This document shows, in pieces, positions 7,033 through 16,337 of a DNA stretch of 64,000 bases (the stretch's first letter is position 1; each line of letters opens with the position of its first letter). The notes beneath the pieces were generated by a model, which ran no database searches, had not been told where the DNA came from, and worked only from the letters and a program-made list of their open reading frames with translations. The stretch covers positions 1,266,720-1,330,719 of the forward strand of contig NZ_JAJKFT010000010.1 of the NCBI RefSeq assembly GCF_020966755.1, written 5' to 3'. The translations under genes and the position numbers were made by a program. Source of the DNA: Blastopirellula sediminis (GTDB lineage: Bacteria; Planctomycetota; Planctomycetia; Pirellulales; Pirellulaceae).

Positions 7033-10000
7033 CTACTCGTTTTCGTCCTCTTCCAACTCTTCCTCGTCGTCGTCGGAAGCGGTCAGCGAGGTTTGCCACG
7101 GATCGATCTGATCGTGGAGATGTTCGATGTCGAGCGTCTTTTGCGGAATGAAGAGGGCTTCCTGCTCTTCGTCGTCGCCGCCGAAGTGCCGACGTCGTTC
7201 GATCTTCATCACTTCCGCTTCCAGCGCGACCAGCCACGCCGGAACGTCGAGACCGACGCCGCTCGGCTCTTCGACCAGGACGTCCGCTTCTTTGCGGAGC
7301 AGTTCAAACGCGGTGTGGGAATCGCCGCCCGCTTCTTCCATCGCCTGTTCGACCAGCGAGCAGACCCGATCGACCGCCAACGGCTGCAAAAAGCGTTGAT
7401 GGATGCGGTCGGCGATCGTCGGCATTCGCATCGAGTACTTCTGTTGCAGTTCGCCGAGCTGAGCGACGAACTTGTTCGCTTCGTCCCCAATCCGTTCGGC
7501 GAGCGCGCGACGCCAGAGCTGGGCCGCTTCGGCATGTCCGCGGCGAACGAGAATCTCATGCGCCAAGACGACCGGCTTCAGGTTCCACTCAATCCGCTCG
7601 TACATCGTTTGCAGGCGGAGGAAGTCGAGGAACATGTACAGGAGTTCGCCGCGATCGCTTTGCGTAGTGGTGCTGTTGTAGTCGCGGTATTCGGGGTAGT
7701 TCTCCAGCACCGCTTCCAGCGTCATCGTGATGCATTCGACGGCGCGGCGATGATCGCGTTCGTCTTGGATCGCCGTGACGAAGGCGGGCCATTCTTCCTC
7801 CGGCATTTCGCTCCGGATCCGTTCGATCCAGACGTTGACCCCTTGGTGCAGGATCGAGCGAATGTTGCCGCGGTTGAAGAAGTACTGCGTGAAGAGATCG
7901 CCGCCGTAGTTCTCGATAAACGTTTTGATCTGCGTCCAGCGCGGTTCGTCTTGGAACTTCTCGACCGCCGATAGCCGCAACGTCCGGCTATGGTGGAGCC
8001 AGACGATCAGCATGTGTTGCGTGATCTGCTCCAGGCACTCGACCAGTTCGGTCTCGACGGTCCGCGTCTTCTTTTCGCTCTTGGAGCCTGCCTTCCATTG
8101 CTTCGACGAGTCGGAAAGGGCGCTCACCAGCGACGTGTAGGCGGTTTCAAACAGCGAATCGAACTCGGTCACGGCGCTCGGGCCGACCGGGTTGTCCCGT
8201 TCCATCGCTCGGGCCGTTTCGAGCAGTTGTCGCGAGCGCTCGAACAAGCCGAGTCGCGGCAGCCAGGCGAGCAGTTCCCGAATGGCGCCTTGGCGAACGC
8301 GAGCGGCGACGATCTGTCCCGGCGCTCCCCCTTTGCCGATCGGGATGTAGAGGAGCGGCTTGGAGGTGAGGGCTTCGATGAATTCGTACCAGGGGTCGCC
8401 GTTCTCGCCAACGCGGTCGGCCAACAGCGACGTCAGGACGAGCACTCCTTGGCGATGTTCGTCGGCCAGTTCCGGCGGCAATTGCTGCCCGAAGGTAATC
8501 TCGGCTTGCGACGTTCCTTCCATGCTCCGCATGGCGGCCGCTTCCAGCAGTCGCGCGGAGGAGGCGGCGGCGGCGGCGGTGATGATCGTCCGTTCCAGCA
8601 CGAACTCTTTGATCGCCCGCTGACGGTCGAAGTCGACCATCGATTGATGATCGCCGGCAGGGCGGGGGAGTTGGTATTTGTGGACCGACGCGAGCAATTG
8701 CAACAGGCCGCCCAGATTCGAGACGGACCGCTCGCGCATTTCGATCAGGCGTTCGCCAACTTGCTGGCTCGGCGGTTGCGACGCCGCTTCCATCGCGGTC
8801 AGGCGCCAAAGCCGCGCGATGCATTCCAGGAAGAGGAGCCGCAAATTGACGCGGCGCGATTCGGCGTGCAGCTCTTCTTTGCTTTCCTGGGCGGCCGAGT
8901 CGCCCCCTTGGACGTCTCCCTCGACTCCATCGTCGGTGCTGTCGACGTAGGTCACTTCTTCGTAGGCGGCGCCGTACAGATCTTCGTCATCGCCATGCGG
9001 TTCGGCGAAGAGAGCGGCCAGGTCGTTGCCGTTGCCGTTCTGCTTGCCGGAGAGCCACGACGGCGGACTCCAATAGGCGCCGGCGTTCGCTTCCAGGAAG
9101 TCGAGCATGCGGCAAGCGAGCGCCCACCGCTTCTCCGGCGAAGTCTCGGTGCCGCGCATCCGCCGCATCCACTCGCGGGCCAGCGGAAAGAAGGAGGCCT
9201 CGCCGAGTTGCAGCGGGACGTGATCGGCTCGTTCGAGCCAGTGAATCAGCAGCGAAAGAGCCGCGACAAAGTCGTTTCGCTCCAGCAGCGCTTCGATCAC
9301 CAGCGCGTACGCTTTCGGCGAGTCGAACATCGCCGCGTGGGGCGCCCAGAAACCGACGTCGCCGGTCGCGGCGCCACCTTGGTGCCAAAGTCGCAAGGCC
9401 GACGCGACGTGCTGAGCGGCGTCGAACGCTTCGGCGGCGTTGATCGCTTCGACCGCCGAAACTTCGTGCGCGGCGAATTTTCCCCACCACTCCGAAAAGG
9501 TCGAGAACCGCTTCTCGATCTGGGCGGCGGCGTCGGCGTCGTTGATCGCCGCCGCTTCGCTCCAGATGCGAGACATCAGGTTCATGATGATTTCGATCAT
9601 CTGCAACAGGTCGTCGACGCGATGATCGCGGACGCTGTTTTCGATCGATGGGAAGAGGCTGAACTGCGCCTCGAAGCCGAGGATGTTCCACGGATCGACC
9701 AAAGCGCCGCAGGCGATGCCGCGATGAAGTCGGTCGATGATCTTGTCGACGTATTCAATCGCCGGCGCGAGTTCGCGGCGATCGACCGCTTGATTCGAGA
9801 GGGTGACGAAACAGACGATCCGGCAGCTCATGCGGGCCGAAGCGGTCGGTACGACGTCGACCTGGTTGCCGGCCTCTTCGGGATAACCCATCCGCGCGAA
9901 GAGTTGGGCCAGGTGGACGTGCGCCAGTTGGCGAGCGCGGCGTTGGCTGAGGACGCCGTTGAGATGTTGGCGGGCGGCGCCGAACGGTTGCCGGCGAACG

Positions 10001-11040
10001 ATCGCCTCTTGCTGGAGACGCTCGCCATGTTCGCCGGGGATCTTGTTGACCAGTTCGGCATAGAACCGATCACGGTAGCTGGCGATCTGCGGCAACAACT
10101 TGGCGAGGGTGATGTCGGAAGCGTACGAATCGGGTCCGCGGCCCGAGATCCCGGCGCCCATCAGGATTACGCCGGCCAAGACGGCGGCCGCTTCGACTTC
10201 CAACTCTTCGAGCGGGGCTTCCTGACCTTCTTCGACCCGTCGCATGAGGGCGTCGAGCGTCACTTGCTGCACGATGAAGCGGCGGTAGCGTCCCGAGGTG
10301 TCGATGTGGTCGGGATCCCATTGGCCGAACTGGTAGTTCGGTCGTTTGTTGACCGGATGGTCGAAGTCGTAGGCGCGAGGATCGAACGCCAGCTCTTCCA
10401 ACATGTCGGGATCGAAGCAGGCGTCCTGCAGAATGTCGGGGCTGGTCGCTTGGATCAGCTCGAGCGCCTTGGTCGTCACGCGGTAATAGCGACCGATCGA
10501 GACGCCGGCGCCGGCCAGGAAGATCGGGACCGGGCGACAATACTCATGATCGTAAGGACGCATCCGCCGCGATTGGAGAGCGGCGATCGGACGGTGGCCG
10601 ATGTAGTCGTTCAGTTGGTTGATCGCGCCAGCGCGAACGCGTTCCACTTCGTCCCACGGTCCCCCTTGCTGCAAGGTCGCCTCGGCGGCGCGGACCAGGA
10701 AGAAGGGGAGGAAGATCGCTTCGTCGACCTGGTGGAACAGGAGGTCGCGATGGAACTCGAGGTAGCCCGGTAAAACGTTGCCAAATAAGCAATTAAGAAC
10801 GCCGGACGCCTGTTCGGCGTCGGCGAAAGCGGGAGAATTGCCGGCTAGACGGGACAGTTCTTCCCGCAACAGATCGCCCAAGCGAGCCCAAGTGGGGCGC
10901 GAGCGAGGTTCTCCTGGCGCCACGGCGGCGAACAACTCGTTCAGCGCGGCAGCGAATTTCGGATCGTAGGCGCCGGAAGAGAAGTTGAGATAGCCCAGCG
11001 TTTTTTCGATTTGAGTCGAGAATTGGCTCAACGAGGGCAT
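7033..11040 (-). CDS. Large conserved hypothetical protein (1335 residues)
   Basis: I do not recognise this protein. The ATG at 11040 (MPSLSQFSTQIEK) is chosen over the upstream in-frame position at 11124, whose first 28 residues are Arg/Pro-rich and look like noncoding sequence. No signal peptide or membrane segment is seen. The sequence reads as mostly alpha-helical with many Ala/Leu/Glu-rich stretches, as in helical-repeat scaffold proteins. It has a motif-like aromatic region around residues 235-270 (RPNYQFGQWDPDHIDTSGRY) and an acidic C-terminus (ASDDDEEELEEDENE). It is most likely cytoplasmic. Its size and coherent composition support it over the long antisense frame at 7990-10773. Neighbours give no functional hint. 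Confidence 0.75.
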   Translation of the reverse strand: MPSLSQFSTQIEKTLGYLNFSSGAYDPKFAAALNELFAAVAPGEPRSRPTWARLGDLLREELSRLAGNSPAFADAEQASGVLNCLFGNVLPGYLEFHRDLLFHQVDEAIFLPFFLVRAAEATLQQGGPWDEVERVRAGAINQLNDYIGHRPIAALQSRRMRPYDHEYCRPVPIFLAGAGVSIGRYYRVTTKALELIQATSPDILQDACFDPDMLEELAFDPRAYDFDHPVNKRPNYQFGQWDPDHIDTSGRYRRFIVQQVTLDALMRRVEEGQEAPLEELEVEAAAVLAGVILMGAGISGRGPDSYASDITLAKLLPQIASYRDRFYAELVNKIPGEHGERLQQEAIVRRQPFGAARQHLNGVLSQRRARQLAHVHLAQLFARMGYPEEAGNQVDVVPTASARMSCRIVCFVTLSNQAVDRRELAPAIEYVDKIIDRLHRGIACGALVDPWNILGFEAQFSLFPSIENSVRDHRVDDLLQMIEIIMNLMSRIWSEAAAINDADAAAQIEKRFSTFSEWWGKFAAHEVSAVEAINAAEAFDAAQHVASALRLWHQGGAATGDVGFWAPHAAMFDSPKAYALVIEALLERNDFVAALSLLIHWLERADHVPLQLGEASFFPLAREWMRRMRGTETSPEKRWALACRMLDFLEANAGAYWSPPSWLSGKQNGNGNDLAALFAEPHGDDEDLYGAAYEEVTYVDSTDDGVEGDVQGGDSAAQESKEELHAESRRVNLRLLFLECIARLWRLTAMEAASQPPSQQVGERLIEMRERSVSNLGGLLQLLASVHKYQLPRPAGDHQSMVDFDRQRAIKEFVLERTIITAAAAASSARLLEAAAMRSMEGTSQAEITFGQQLPPELADEHRQGVLVLTSLLADRVGENGDPWYEFIEALTSKPLLYIPIGKGGAPGQIVAARVRQGAIRELLAWLPRLGLFERSRQLLETARAMERDNPVGPSAVTEFDSLFETAYTSLVSALSDSSKQWKAGSKSEKKTRTVETELVECLEQITQHMLIVWLHHSRTLRLSAVEKFQDEPRWTQIKTFIENYGGDLFTQYFFNRGNIRSILHQGVNVWIERIRSEMPEEEWPAFVTAIQDERDHRRAVECITMTLEAVLENYPEYRDYNSTTTQSDRGELLYMFLDFLRLQTMYERIEWNLKPVVLAHEILVRRGHAEAAQLWRRALAERIGDEANKFVAQLGELQQKYSMRMPTIADRIHQRFLQPLAVDRVCSLVEQAMEEAGGDSHTAFELLRKEADVLVEEPSGVGLDVPAWLVALEAEVMKIERRRHFGGDDEEQEALFIPQKTLDIEHLHDQIDPWQTSLTASDDDEEELEEDENE

Positions 11041-11421
11041 GAGGTTCCGTTCTGGTCTGGACCGGCGTACAAGGCTATTTCGTGCGGGGAATCGCACAGG
11101 AGGTGGGCGCCCAATTGGCGCCAAAACGGCTTTTCGAGCCGTAAACCCTTCATCCTAGGAAGACCCAGGCAGATGGTCTAGGCGACAGACAATCCGCGTA
11201 GGCGGGGCGGCAGTTCGTAACTGCTTGAAAATTCAGGACTTGTAGGCGTTTCGCCCACCTCCCACTCTAGAGAACGAGGTGAAAAGTTGGCTCCTTTTCC
11301 GTGACTTAACTACCCTATATTTCACACTTTATCCGCGCTTCGCCTGGGAGCGTTGACTATGATAGAGACTGCTTTTCCCAACTCTCGATCTGACGTTCTC
11401 GACTCACTTCTGAGGATTTCG
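11041..11421. other. Divergent intergenic region
   Basis: This 381-bp spacer lies between divergently transcribed genes. TATGAT at about 11358 is a possible -10 for the propeller protein gene, but no good -35 partner is visible. No gene or RNA is supported. Confidence 0.4.
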
Positions 11422-12984
11422 ATGACGCTCCGTTTTTCCCGCAATATCGCCGTTCTCCTTCTGATGCTGACGATCTCGTCCGCCGCGCTGGCCCAAGGTC
11501 GCGCCGTGCTCGACGACGCTCGACTCCAGCAATTGGGGCTGCAAAAGACCTGGTCGACGCAACTGCCGATCGGGGCCCAAGGCGCCAAGCTCAGTTCGCT
11601 CTCTCAGGCGATCAGCCCGGACGACATGCAGACCATCTTCGAGGTGGTCTATCAGGGGCGTTCGACGATGTTCTCGTCACGCGATCTGAATCCATTCGGC
11701 AAGCCGCTCGGCGACGAAGGCGCCAAAGCGAAGGCCGATCAATTCATCGCGCGGTTGGATCAGACGAAGGAAAAGCCGGAACTGATCGAACACCATGTTC
11801 CGCAGGTCCTGTTTCTCGCTCAAAGCACTTCCGGCGTGCTGACCGCGCTGGATGGTCAGACGGGACGCAAGCTCTGGTCGCAGTTGCCGGGTCAGCCGTT
11901 CTATCCGTCGCAGAAAGCTTCGGCCGACGCGAAGTACGTTGCGACGGTCAATGGACTGACGCTGTACGTGCTGCATCGTGAAAACGGCGAGCTCTACTGG
12001 AAACGTAATCTGAGCAGCGCTCCGACCACCGGCGCCGTGATCGGCGAAGGTCACATCTACGCGCCGCTGATGAACGGCATCGTCGAAATCTTCGACCTGA
12101 ACGACGCGACGAAGCCGGTCGGCCGCTTCCAGTCGTACGGCCAGATTTTCGCCAACCCGACGATCACCGAAGCGACGGTCATGTGGCCGACCAATCGTGG
12201 TTTCGTCTATGCCGGCAATTCGTTTGACGACAAGTTCCGCTACCGGATCGAAGCGACCGGCGAAGTGATCGCGTCGACGACCCATCTGGCGCCGAGCCTG
12301 AACTTCTTCGCCACGACCAGCGGCTACGTCTACTGCATCTATCAACGGGACGGCCGCATCGAATGGCGTCGTTCGTTCGGCGAGCCGATCATCGATTCGG
12401 TCCCGGCCATTGATAAAACGGCTTTCATCATTTTGCAACGCGGCGGCATGCATGCGGTCGACGCCTATACCGGCGAAGAAAAATGGTACGTCCCCGGCGT
12501 GCGTCAGTTCCTGTCGGCCAGCTCCGAATACATTTACGTGCTCGACAACAATCAGCGTCTACTCAAGCTGGAACTCGCGACCGGGGCCTTGATGGGGCAG
12601 TTGAGCGTCCGCGAATTCAATTACTTCTACAGCAATCTGGAAACCGATCGCATCATTCTCGGCACCTTGTCAGGCGTCCTCTACGTCTTGCAGGAGACCG
12701 GCAAGGAATTCCCGGCCGTTCATATCCCGATGAAGACCGGCGAAGAAGAAGCGGCCCAACCGGAAGACGAAGAGAAGAAGCCGGAGAAGCCGATGGAAGA
12801 AACGACCAAGCCGGCCGACAGCGATCCCTTTGGGGGCGGAGCCGATCCGTTTGGCGGCGGCAATCCGTTCGGCGGCGGAGCCGGTGGAAACAACGATTCC
12901 AACGATGCCGGCGGAAGCGATCCGTTTGGCGGCGGCGGGAGCAATCCGTTCGGCGGCGCGATGGATAACCCGTTCGGAAACTAA
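11422..12984 (+). CDS. Secreted PQQ-like beta-propeller protein
   Basis: The protein has 520 residues. A signal peptide covers residues 1-24 (hydrophobic core IAVLLLMLTISSAALA, then QG). The body to about residue 425 carries PQQ-like propeller blades, recognised by motifs such as LTALDGQTGRKLWSQ, LYVLHRENGELYWKR and MHAVDAYTGEEKWYV. Such proteins act in the periplasm or at the surface, as assembly scaffolds (BamB-like) or as unassigned repeat proteins; no quinone-binding or catalytic residues are visible. The C-terminal 90 residues are Glu/Lys-rich, then carry several copies of DPFGGG or NPFGGG, a low-complexity tail I know from planctomycete proteins. The ATG at 11422 is preferred because TGAGGA lies 5 nt upstream and the signal peptide starts there. 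Confidence 0.85.
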   Translation: MTLRFSRNIAVLLLMLTISSAALAQGRAVLDDARLQQLGLQKTWSTQLPIGAQGAKLSSLSQAISPDDMQTIFEVVYQGRSTMFSSRDLNPFGKPLGDEGAKAKADQFIARLDQTKEKPELIEHHVPQVLFLAQSTSGVLTALDGQTGRKLWSQLPGQPFYPSQKASADAKYVATVNGLTLYVLHRENGELYWKRNLSSAPTTGAVIGEGHIYAPLMNGIVEIFDLNDATKPVGRFQSYGQIFANPTITEATVMWPTNRGFVYAGNSFDDKFRYRIEATGEVIASTTHLAPSLNFFATTSGYVYCIYQRDGRIEWRRSFGEPIIDSVPAIDKTAFIILQRGGMHAVDAYTGEEKWYVPGVRQFLSASSEYIYVLDNNQRLLKLELATGALMGQLSVREFNYFYSNLETDRIILGTLSGVLYVLQETGKEFPAVHIPMKTGEEEAAQPEDEEKKPEKPMEETTKPADSDPFGGGADPFGGGNPFGGGAGGNNDSNDAGGSDPFGGGGSNPFGGAMDNPFGN

Positions 12985-13048
12985 CGCACAACTTTGGGGC
13001 GGCGCGAAGCGACAGCCATGTTGCGACGAGCTGCCCCAATCGGACAGA

Positions 13049-13075
13049 AACGCCGGCCAGCATGCCGGCGTTTTT
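13049..13075 (+). terminator. Intrinsic terminator after the propeller protein gene
   Basis: ACGCCGGC and GCCGGCGT form an 8-bp stem around CAGCAT, followed by TTTTT. Confidence 0.75.
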
Positions 13076-13101
13076 CGTTTCTTGACCGCTTAGGAAATAG
13101 T

Positions 13102-13421
13102 ACACGGAGGCCACGGCAGGAGCCGCGGATGAACGCGGTAAGAAAGGGGAACGGTTCAGCATAGCGCTTCCGCTTGAGCCATGACTGGCGAGGGGGCGAA
13201 ATGCTCGTTCATTTTTCTCTTTTTCCAGCGTTCCCTTCTTTCGGCCGCATTCCCTTGCTTGCGCTGCGGGCTAGTGATTTGCTTCTTGGCCGCTTTTGGT
13301 TTTCCGCCATTCGCCTTTCTTCCTGCCGCATTTCCCTCGCTTGCGCTTCGGGCTACTATTGCGCGCCGCGCTCTCTTTCTCTTACCGTGTTCATCCGCGG
13401 TTCTTGCCGTGGCGTCCGTGT
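13102..13421. mobile_element. 320-bp MITE-like element with 42-bp inverted termini
   Basis: The termini at 13102-13143 and 13380-13421 are inverted copies of one another with four mismatches in 42 bp (CACGGCAGGAGCCGCGGATG against CACGGCAAGAACCGCGGATG after reverse-complementing). The interior holds copy B of the 130-bp dispersed repeat. There is no transposase and no coding capacity, so it would be non-autonomous. No target-site duplication was established. It could instead be two inserted REP-like units in opposite orientation. Confidence 0.5.
13241..13370. repeat. 130-bp dispersed repeat, copy B
   Basis: It has the same length and order of blocks as the copy at 1251-1380. It includes two GCCGCAT...GCTTGCGC...GGGCTA units and the identical 34-base block at its right side. 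Confidence 0.65.
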
Positions 13422-13543
13422 TCCATTCTCCTCGAATCGCATCCCGATTTTCGCCAATCTCGACGCCTGGCCGGCGAATACCCATTTGTAGCAATACGAA
13501 GCGGAGAGCCTCTTTCTTGTTGCTGATGCGAAAGGAGCCGCCG

Positions 13544-13960
13544 GTGCGAAATCAGATGATCTGTCTCGCAAGTCTCGTCATCCTGTCAGGCGTCGTCGGG
13601 ACGACGGCGGCCAAGAACGTGACGCTACGCCCGCGAGTGAGCCAACCGCGGCGGCTGCCGCTCTACTGCAACTGCAATCCTGGCCGCGATGCGGCGGCGA
13701 TCGACATTTTCACTCCTTGTCGGTCGGCCCAGCCGATCGATCAGCCCAACCGGAAGCAATTGGCGATCAAGGCGAAGCGGGAACTGCTGAAGGTGGCGAT
13801 CTCGTTTGAGCGATATCGGATCGCGCAGCGCAAGTTTCCGCTGAAGCTGCATGACCAGGTCGAGATGCTCGCGATCCGCTCATCGGACGCGACCTGGAGC
13901 ATCCGCGACGTCGACTATTCGAAGTGGCTCACTTCGGCGGTCGACGACTGTCGCGTTTGA
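13544..13960 (+). CDS. Small secreted hypothetical protein
   Basis: The reading is 138 residues from a GTG at 13544, six bases after a strong AAAGGAG. An N-terminal signal peptide is visible (MICLASLVILSGVVGTTAAK). The mature part has a Cys pair in YCNCNPGRD, another Cys in FTPCRSA and a further CRV at the end, with a predicted helix around residues 70-95 (KQLAIKAKRELLKVAISFER). I do not recognise a family. The same frame is open much further upstream, through the repeat element, but that part is repeat sequence and should not be read as protein. Confidence 0.55.
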   Translation: MRNQMICLASLVILSGVVGTTAAKNVTLRPRVSQPRRLPLYCNCNPGRDAAAIDIFTPCRSAQPIDQPNRKQLAIKAKRELLKVAISFERYRIAQRKFPLKLHDQVEMLAIRSSDATWSIRDVDYSKWLTSAVDDCRV

Positions 13961-14445
13961 CGCGCGAAGACGACGTCGATCTCGGCGAGCTTCCGCTTCG
14001 GCTTGGATCGCGGCGTCTGGTTCCGGCGCCAAAGCGACTGCAACACGGAGAACCGGCTCTGCTTCTTGCGATGGATTTCTTTTAATGTCGTGACCAGGCG
14101 AGAGATACGCGAGGAGGCTGGCTGAATCTCGCGGAATTCAATGAATTGGCGGGACAAGGGGAAGAGTTCCTTCGGCGAGATGGATGAGAGGAGGAAGTTC
14201 TTATTTAAGCGTCAAATCTGCCAACGACTATCCCCGAAACGGGCGATATTCGAGAACCCGCCAAAAAATCGAGGAATGCAGTTTGCTAGCGATAGGATAA
14301 GTCGCGTTCGATGGAATGTTCGCTGTGAAAGTAATTGCCAAGTCGCTCAGCAAAACGAACGGACGCTTCGCGCGCCATTGCCGCCGAACTCCGCGCCGGA
14401 CCGCCGCTGTTTCTTCGGAAAGAGGGGTGGTCCTCTCTTCTTGGA
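13961..14445. other. Intergenic spacer without supported features
   Basis: This 485-bp spacer lies between convergent genes. Only short, overlapping frames without good starts are present, and I see no terminator, repeat or RNA. Confidence 0.4.
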
Positions 14446-16242
14446 CTACTCGTCCGGAGTCGCGGTCTCTTCCGCCGATTCGACTGGCGCTTCGGGGGTG
14501 GAGGCTTCTTTTAAGGTCGTCGCATCTTCCTCGCTGAGTGGTTCTTCTTCAACGGGCGCGGTCGCATCGCCGTCAGCGTCGGCTGGTTGATTCAAGGGGA
14601 AGAAATCGGCGAGCGATTTTTTCGGCATGGGGATGCGAATGACGAAATCCCCTTTCTTCCAATCGCTGACCGGGGATCCGGTGATCCACTCGCCGGCGAC
14701 GATTTCTCCATCATGCGAGTTCCCGCCGTTGTCGATCCGATCGCGGGAGACGCTATAGACCAAGAATCCTGGCGGACGCTTTTGGTAACGCAACTGCGCT
14801 GGGGAATAGGGATCCTTGAGGAGCGCCGGATCGATCCGATTTTCGAGCGGCGCCAGGGTATCAGGATAGTCGCCCTTTTCCAGCTTGTACTTTTCCAGGG
14901 CGACCGCTACGCGGGTCATCTGCATCTGCAAGTTGAGCCGCTCTTCGGCCCAGACCGCCTGGGTGACGGCCGGCAGCAGCAGTCCGGCCAAGACCTGAGC
15001 GATCAGTTCGCCGCGGGCCGTTTGATTGAAGATGGCGCCGGCGATGTTGCCGGCGGTGACGGCGCCTTGCGTTTCGGCCTGGAGATCGATTTCCAATTGC
15101 TCCATCGCCTTTTGGCGTTCCTCGAGATCGTCGATCTCGGCGGTCGCGGCGATGCGATCGTACCAGACGTTGAGTCGAGCGAGCATCGCGTTGCGATCGA
15201 AGGGGGCGTAAGTTAGCGTGCCAACCGCAGCGTCGTTGCCTCCTCCCAGCATTTCTTGGGCGTCGACCTTATGCGTGCTGAAGGCGATCGCCGCGTCGAG
15301 CCCCGCGATGCGCTCCATTGTGTCGATCGACGGCGCCATTTCGTCATACGGCTGGAGACCGGCGAGGTATTTTTCAATCTCATCCAACAGCGCCGCGTCG
15401 CACTCTTCGCTGCTGAGCAAAACCATCAATTGTTGAATCGCCATCCCGCGGATCGCGTTGCAAACGAGCAGTTCGATCAAGAAGCCGGGCTGCGAGTAAC
15501 AGTTGCTGAGCCGGAACGAGGTCTTAATGTCTTCCCAAGCGTCGTACGGACGATTTTCGCCGATCGCCAACATCGCGCGGACCGAAAGCGAGCGAGCCGC
15601 GTCCCGCTGATGCTGGACCGTCGGCAAGAGGGAGGCGAACAGATAATCGTTTTTGTGATCAAGCAGGCTGGGAGAAGGGAGATAGAACTTCGGGCGATCG
15701 TTCATCTCGTGCAGCTTGGCGAAGTGGGGCTGCTGCTCATCGAGCCAATCGGCGACCGCCGGCAGTTGATCGCGGGTCCAGGGAGTGTTGTGGGCCGCGG
15801 AAATGATTTCGTGGACTTCCGGCTGCGCGAGCGGTTGCGGCGGTGCAGTCCCCGTCTGCGGCGCCATCTTGCCAAGTTGTTCGCCGACGAGCGAGCGTAG
15901 CTGTTCGTTGTAGAGCGATTTCATCCCGTCGACCGGCGGCATCGGCATTTGCAATTCGTCGCAGACAAGCGGCTGGTGTTCGGGGGAAAGCTCGCACGGC
16001 CAGGTCGCTTGCAGGAACGGAATCGCGGCGTTCTCCTCTGGCGAGACGTTCTTGCCCTGCATGTTGAGAATCGCCTGCGGGTAGTCCACCAGACCGTCGG
16101 ATCGGAGCGGTTCGGTTAAAAACGTCGTCTGCTTCGAGACGATGATCGGTCCCGATGGTCCCACGACGATCCAGACCAGCAACAAGACGACCAGCAGCGC
16201 GACGACGCCAAAGATCCAAAAGTAAATCGTCGACTTTTTCAT
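14446..16242 (-). CDS. Membrane-anchored paralogous protein 1, unknown function
   Basis: The protein has 598 residues. MKKSTIYFW is followed by a single membrane segment (about 8-28, GVVALLVVLLLVWIVVG), so most of the protein is probably exported and anchored. It shares two landmarks with the next two genes: an N-terminal block (TTFLTEPLRSDGLVDY, then PEENAAIPFLQATWP) and a C-terminal block of pseudopilin-like character (ALEKYKLEKGDYPDTLAPL, then LKDPYSPAQLRY and a YSVSRDRIDNGG-type end). The C-terminal block resembles the type II secretion pseudopilin C-terminal region often found in planctomycete proteins. The tail is Glu/Ala-rich. The ATG at 16242 gives the same MKK start as its paralogue. 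A promoter lies at 16288-16317. Confidence 0.78.
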   Translation of the reverse strand: MKKSTIYFWIFGVVALLVVLLLVWIVVGPSGPIIVSKQTTFLTEPLRSDGLVDYPQAILNMQGKNVSPEENAAIPFLQATWPCELSPEHQPLVCDELQMPMPPVDGMKSLYNEQLRSLVGEQLGKMAPQTGTAPPQPLAQPEVHEIISAAHNTPWTRDQLPAVADWLDEQQPHFAKLHEMNDRPKFYLPSPSLLDHKNDYLFASLLPTVQHQRDAARSLSVRAMLAIGENRPYDAWEDIKTSFRLSNCYSQPGFLIELLVCNAIRGMAIQQLMVLLSSEECDAALLDEIEKYLAGLQPYDEMAPSIDTMERIAGLDAAIAFSTHKVDAQEMLGGGNDAAVGTLTYAPFDRNAMLARLNVWYDRIAATAEIDDLEERQKAMEQLEIDLQAETQGAVTAGNIAGAIFNQTARGELIAQVLAGLLLPAVTQAVWAEERLNLQMQMTRVAVALEKYKLEKGDYPDTLAPLENRIDPALLKDPYSPAQLRYQKRPPGFLVYSVSRDRIDNGGNSHDGEIVAGEWITGSPVSDWKKGDFVIRIPMPKKSLADFFPLNQPADADGDATAPVEEEPLSEEDATTLKEASTPEAPVESAEETATPDE

Positions 16243-16287
16243 GAGGGCACGCGGTGGGGAAGAGAGGGGCACGAGGGGTCTAGCGCG

Positions 16288-16317
16288 ATTCTAACAGCGC
16301 AGCGGCGAGCGGGCCAA
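16288..16317 (-). promoter_or_regulatory. Promoter of paralogue 1
   Basis: On the minus strand TTGGCC and TAGAAT are separated by 18 bp, 46 bp before the ATG. The same TTAGAATCGCGC word and spacing occur before paralogue 2. Confidence 0.55.
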
Positions 16318-16337
16318 CGTTTGGCGACGACTGCGGG

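Noticed and set aside
7990-10773. Plus-strand ORF of 927 codons
   Set aside because: It lies wholly antisense to the 1335-residue gene and its translation is Arg/Gly/Asp-rich in the way of frame shadows in GC-rich DNA.
13181-13543. N-terminal extension of the small secreted protein
   Set aside because: The frame runs through the dispersed repeat element; the GTG at 13544 has the ribosome binding site and the signal peptide.
13915-14157. Minus-strand 80-codon ORF
   Set aside because: Its only start is a TTG without a ribosome binding site, and it overlaps the 3' end of the opposite-strand gene.
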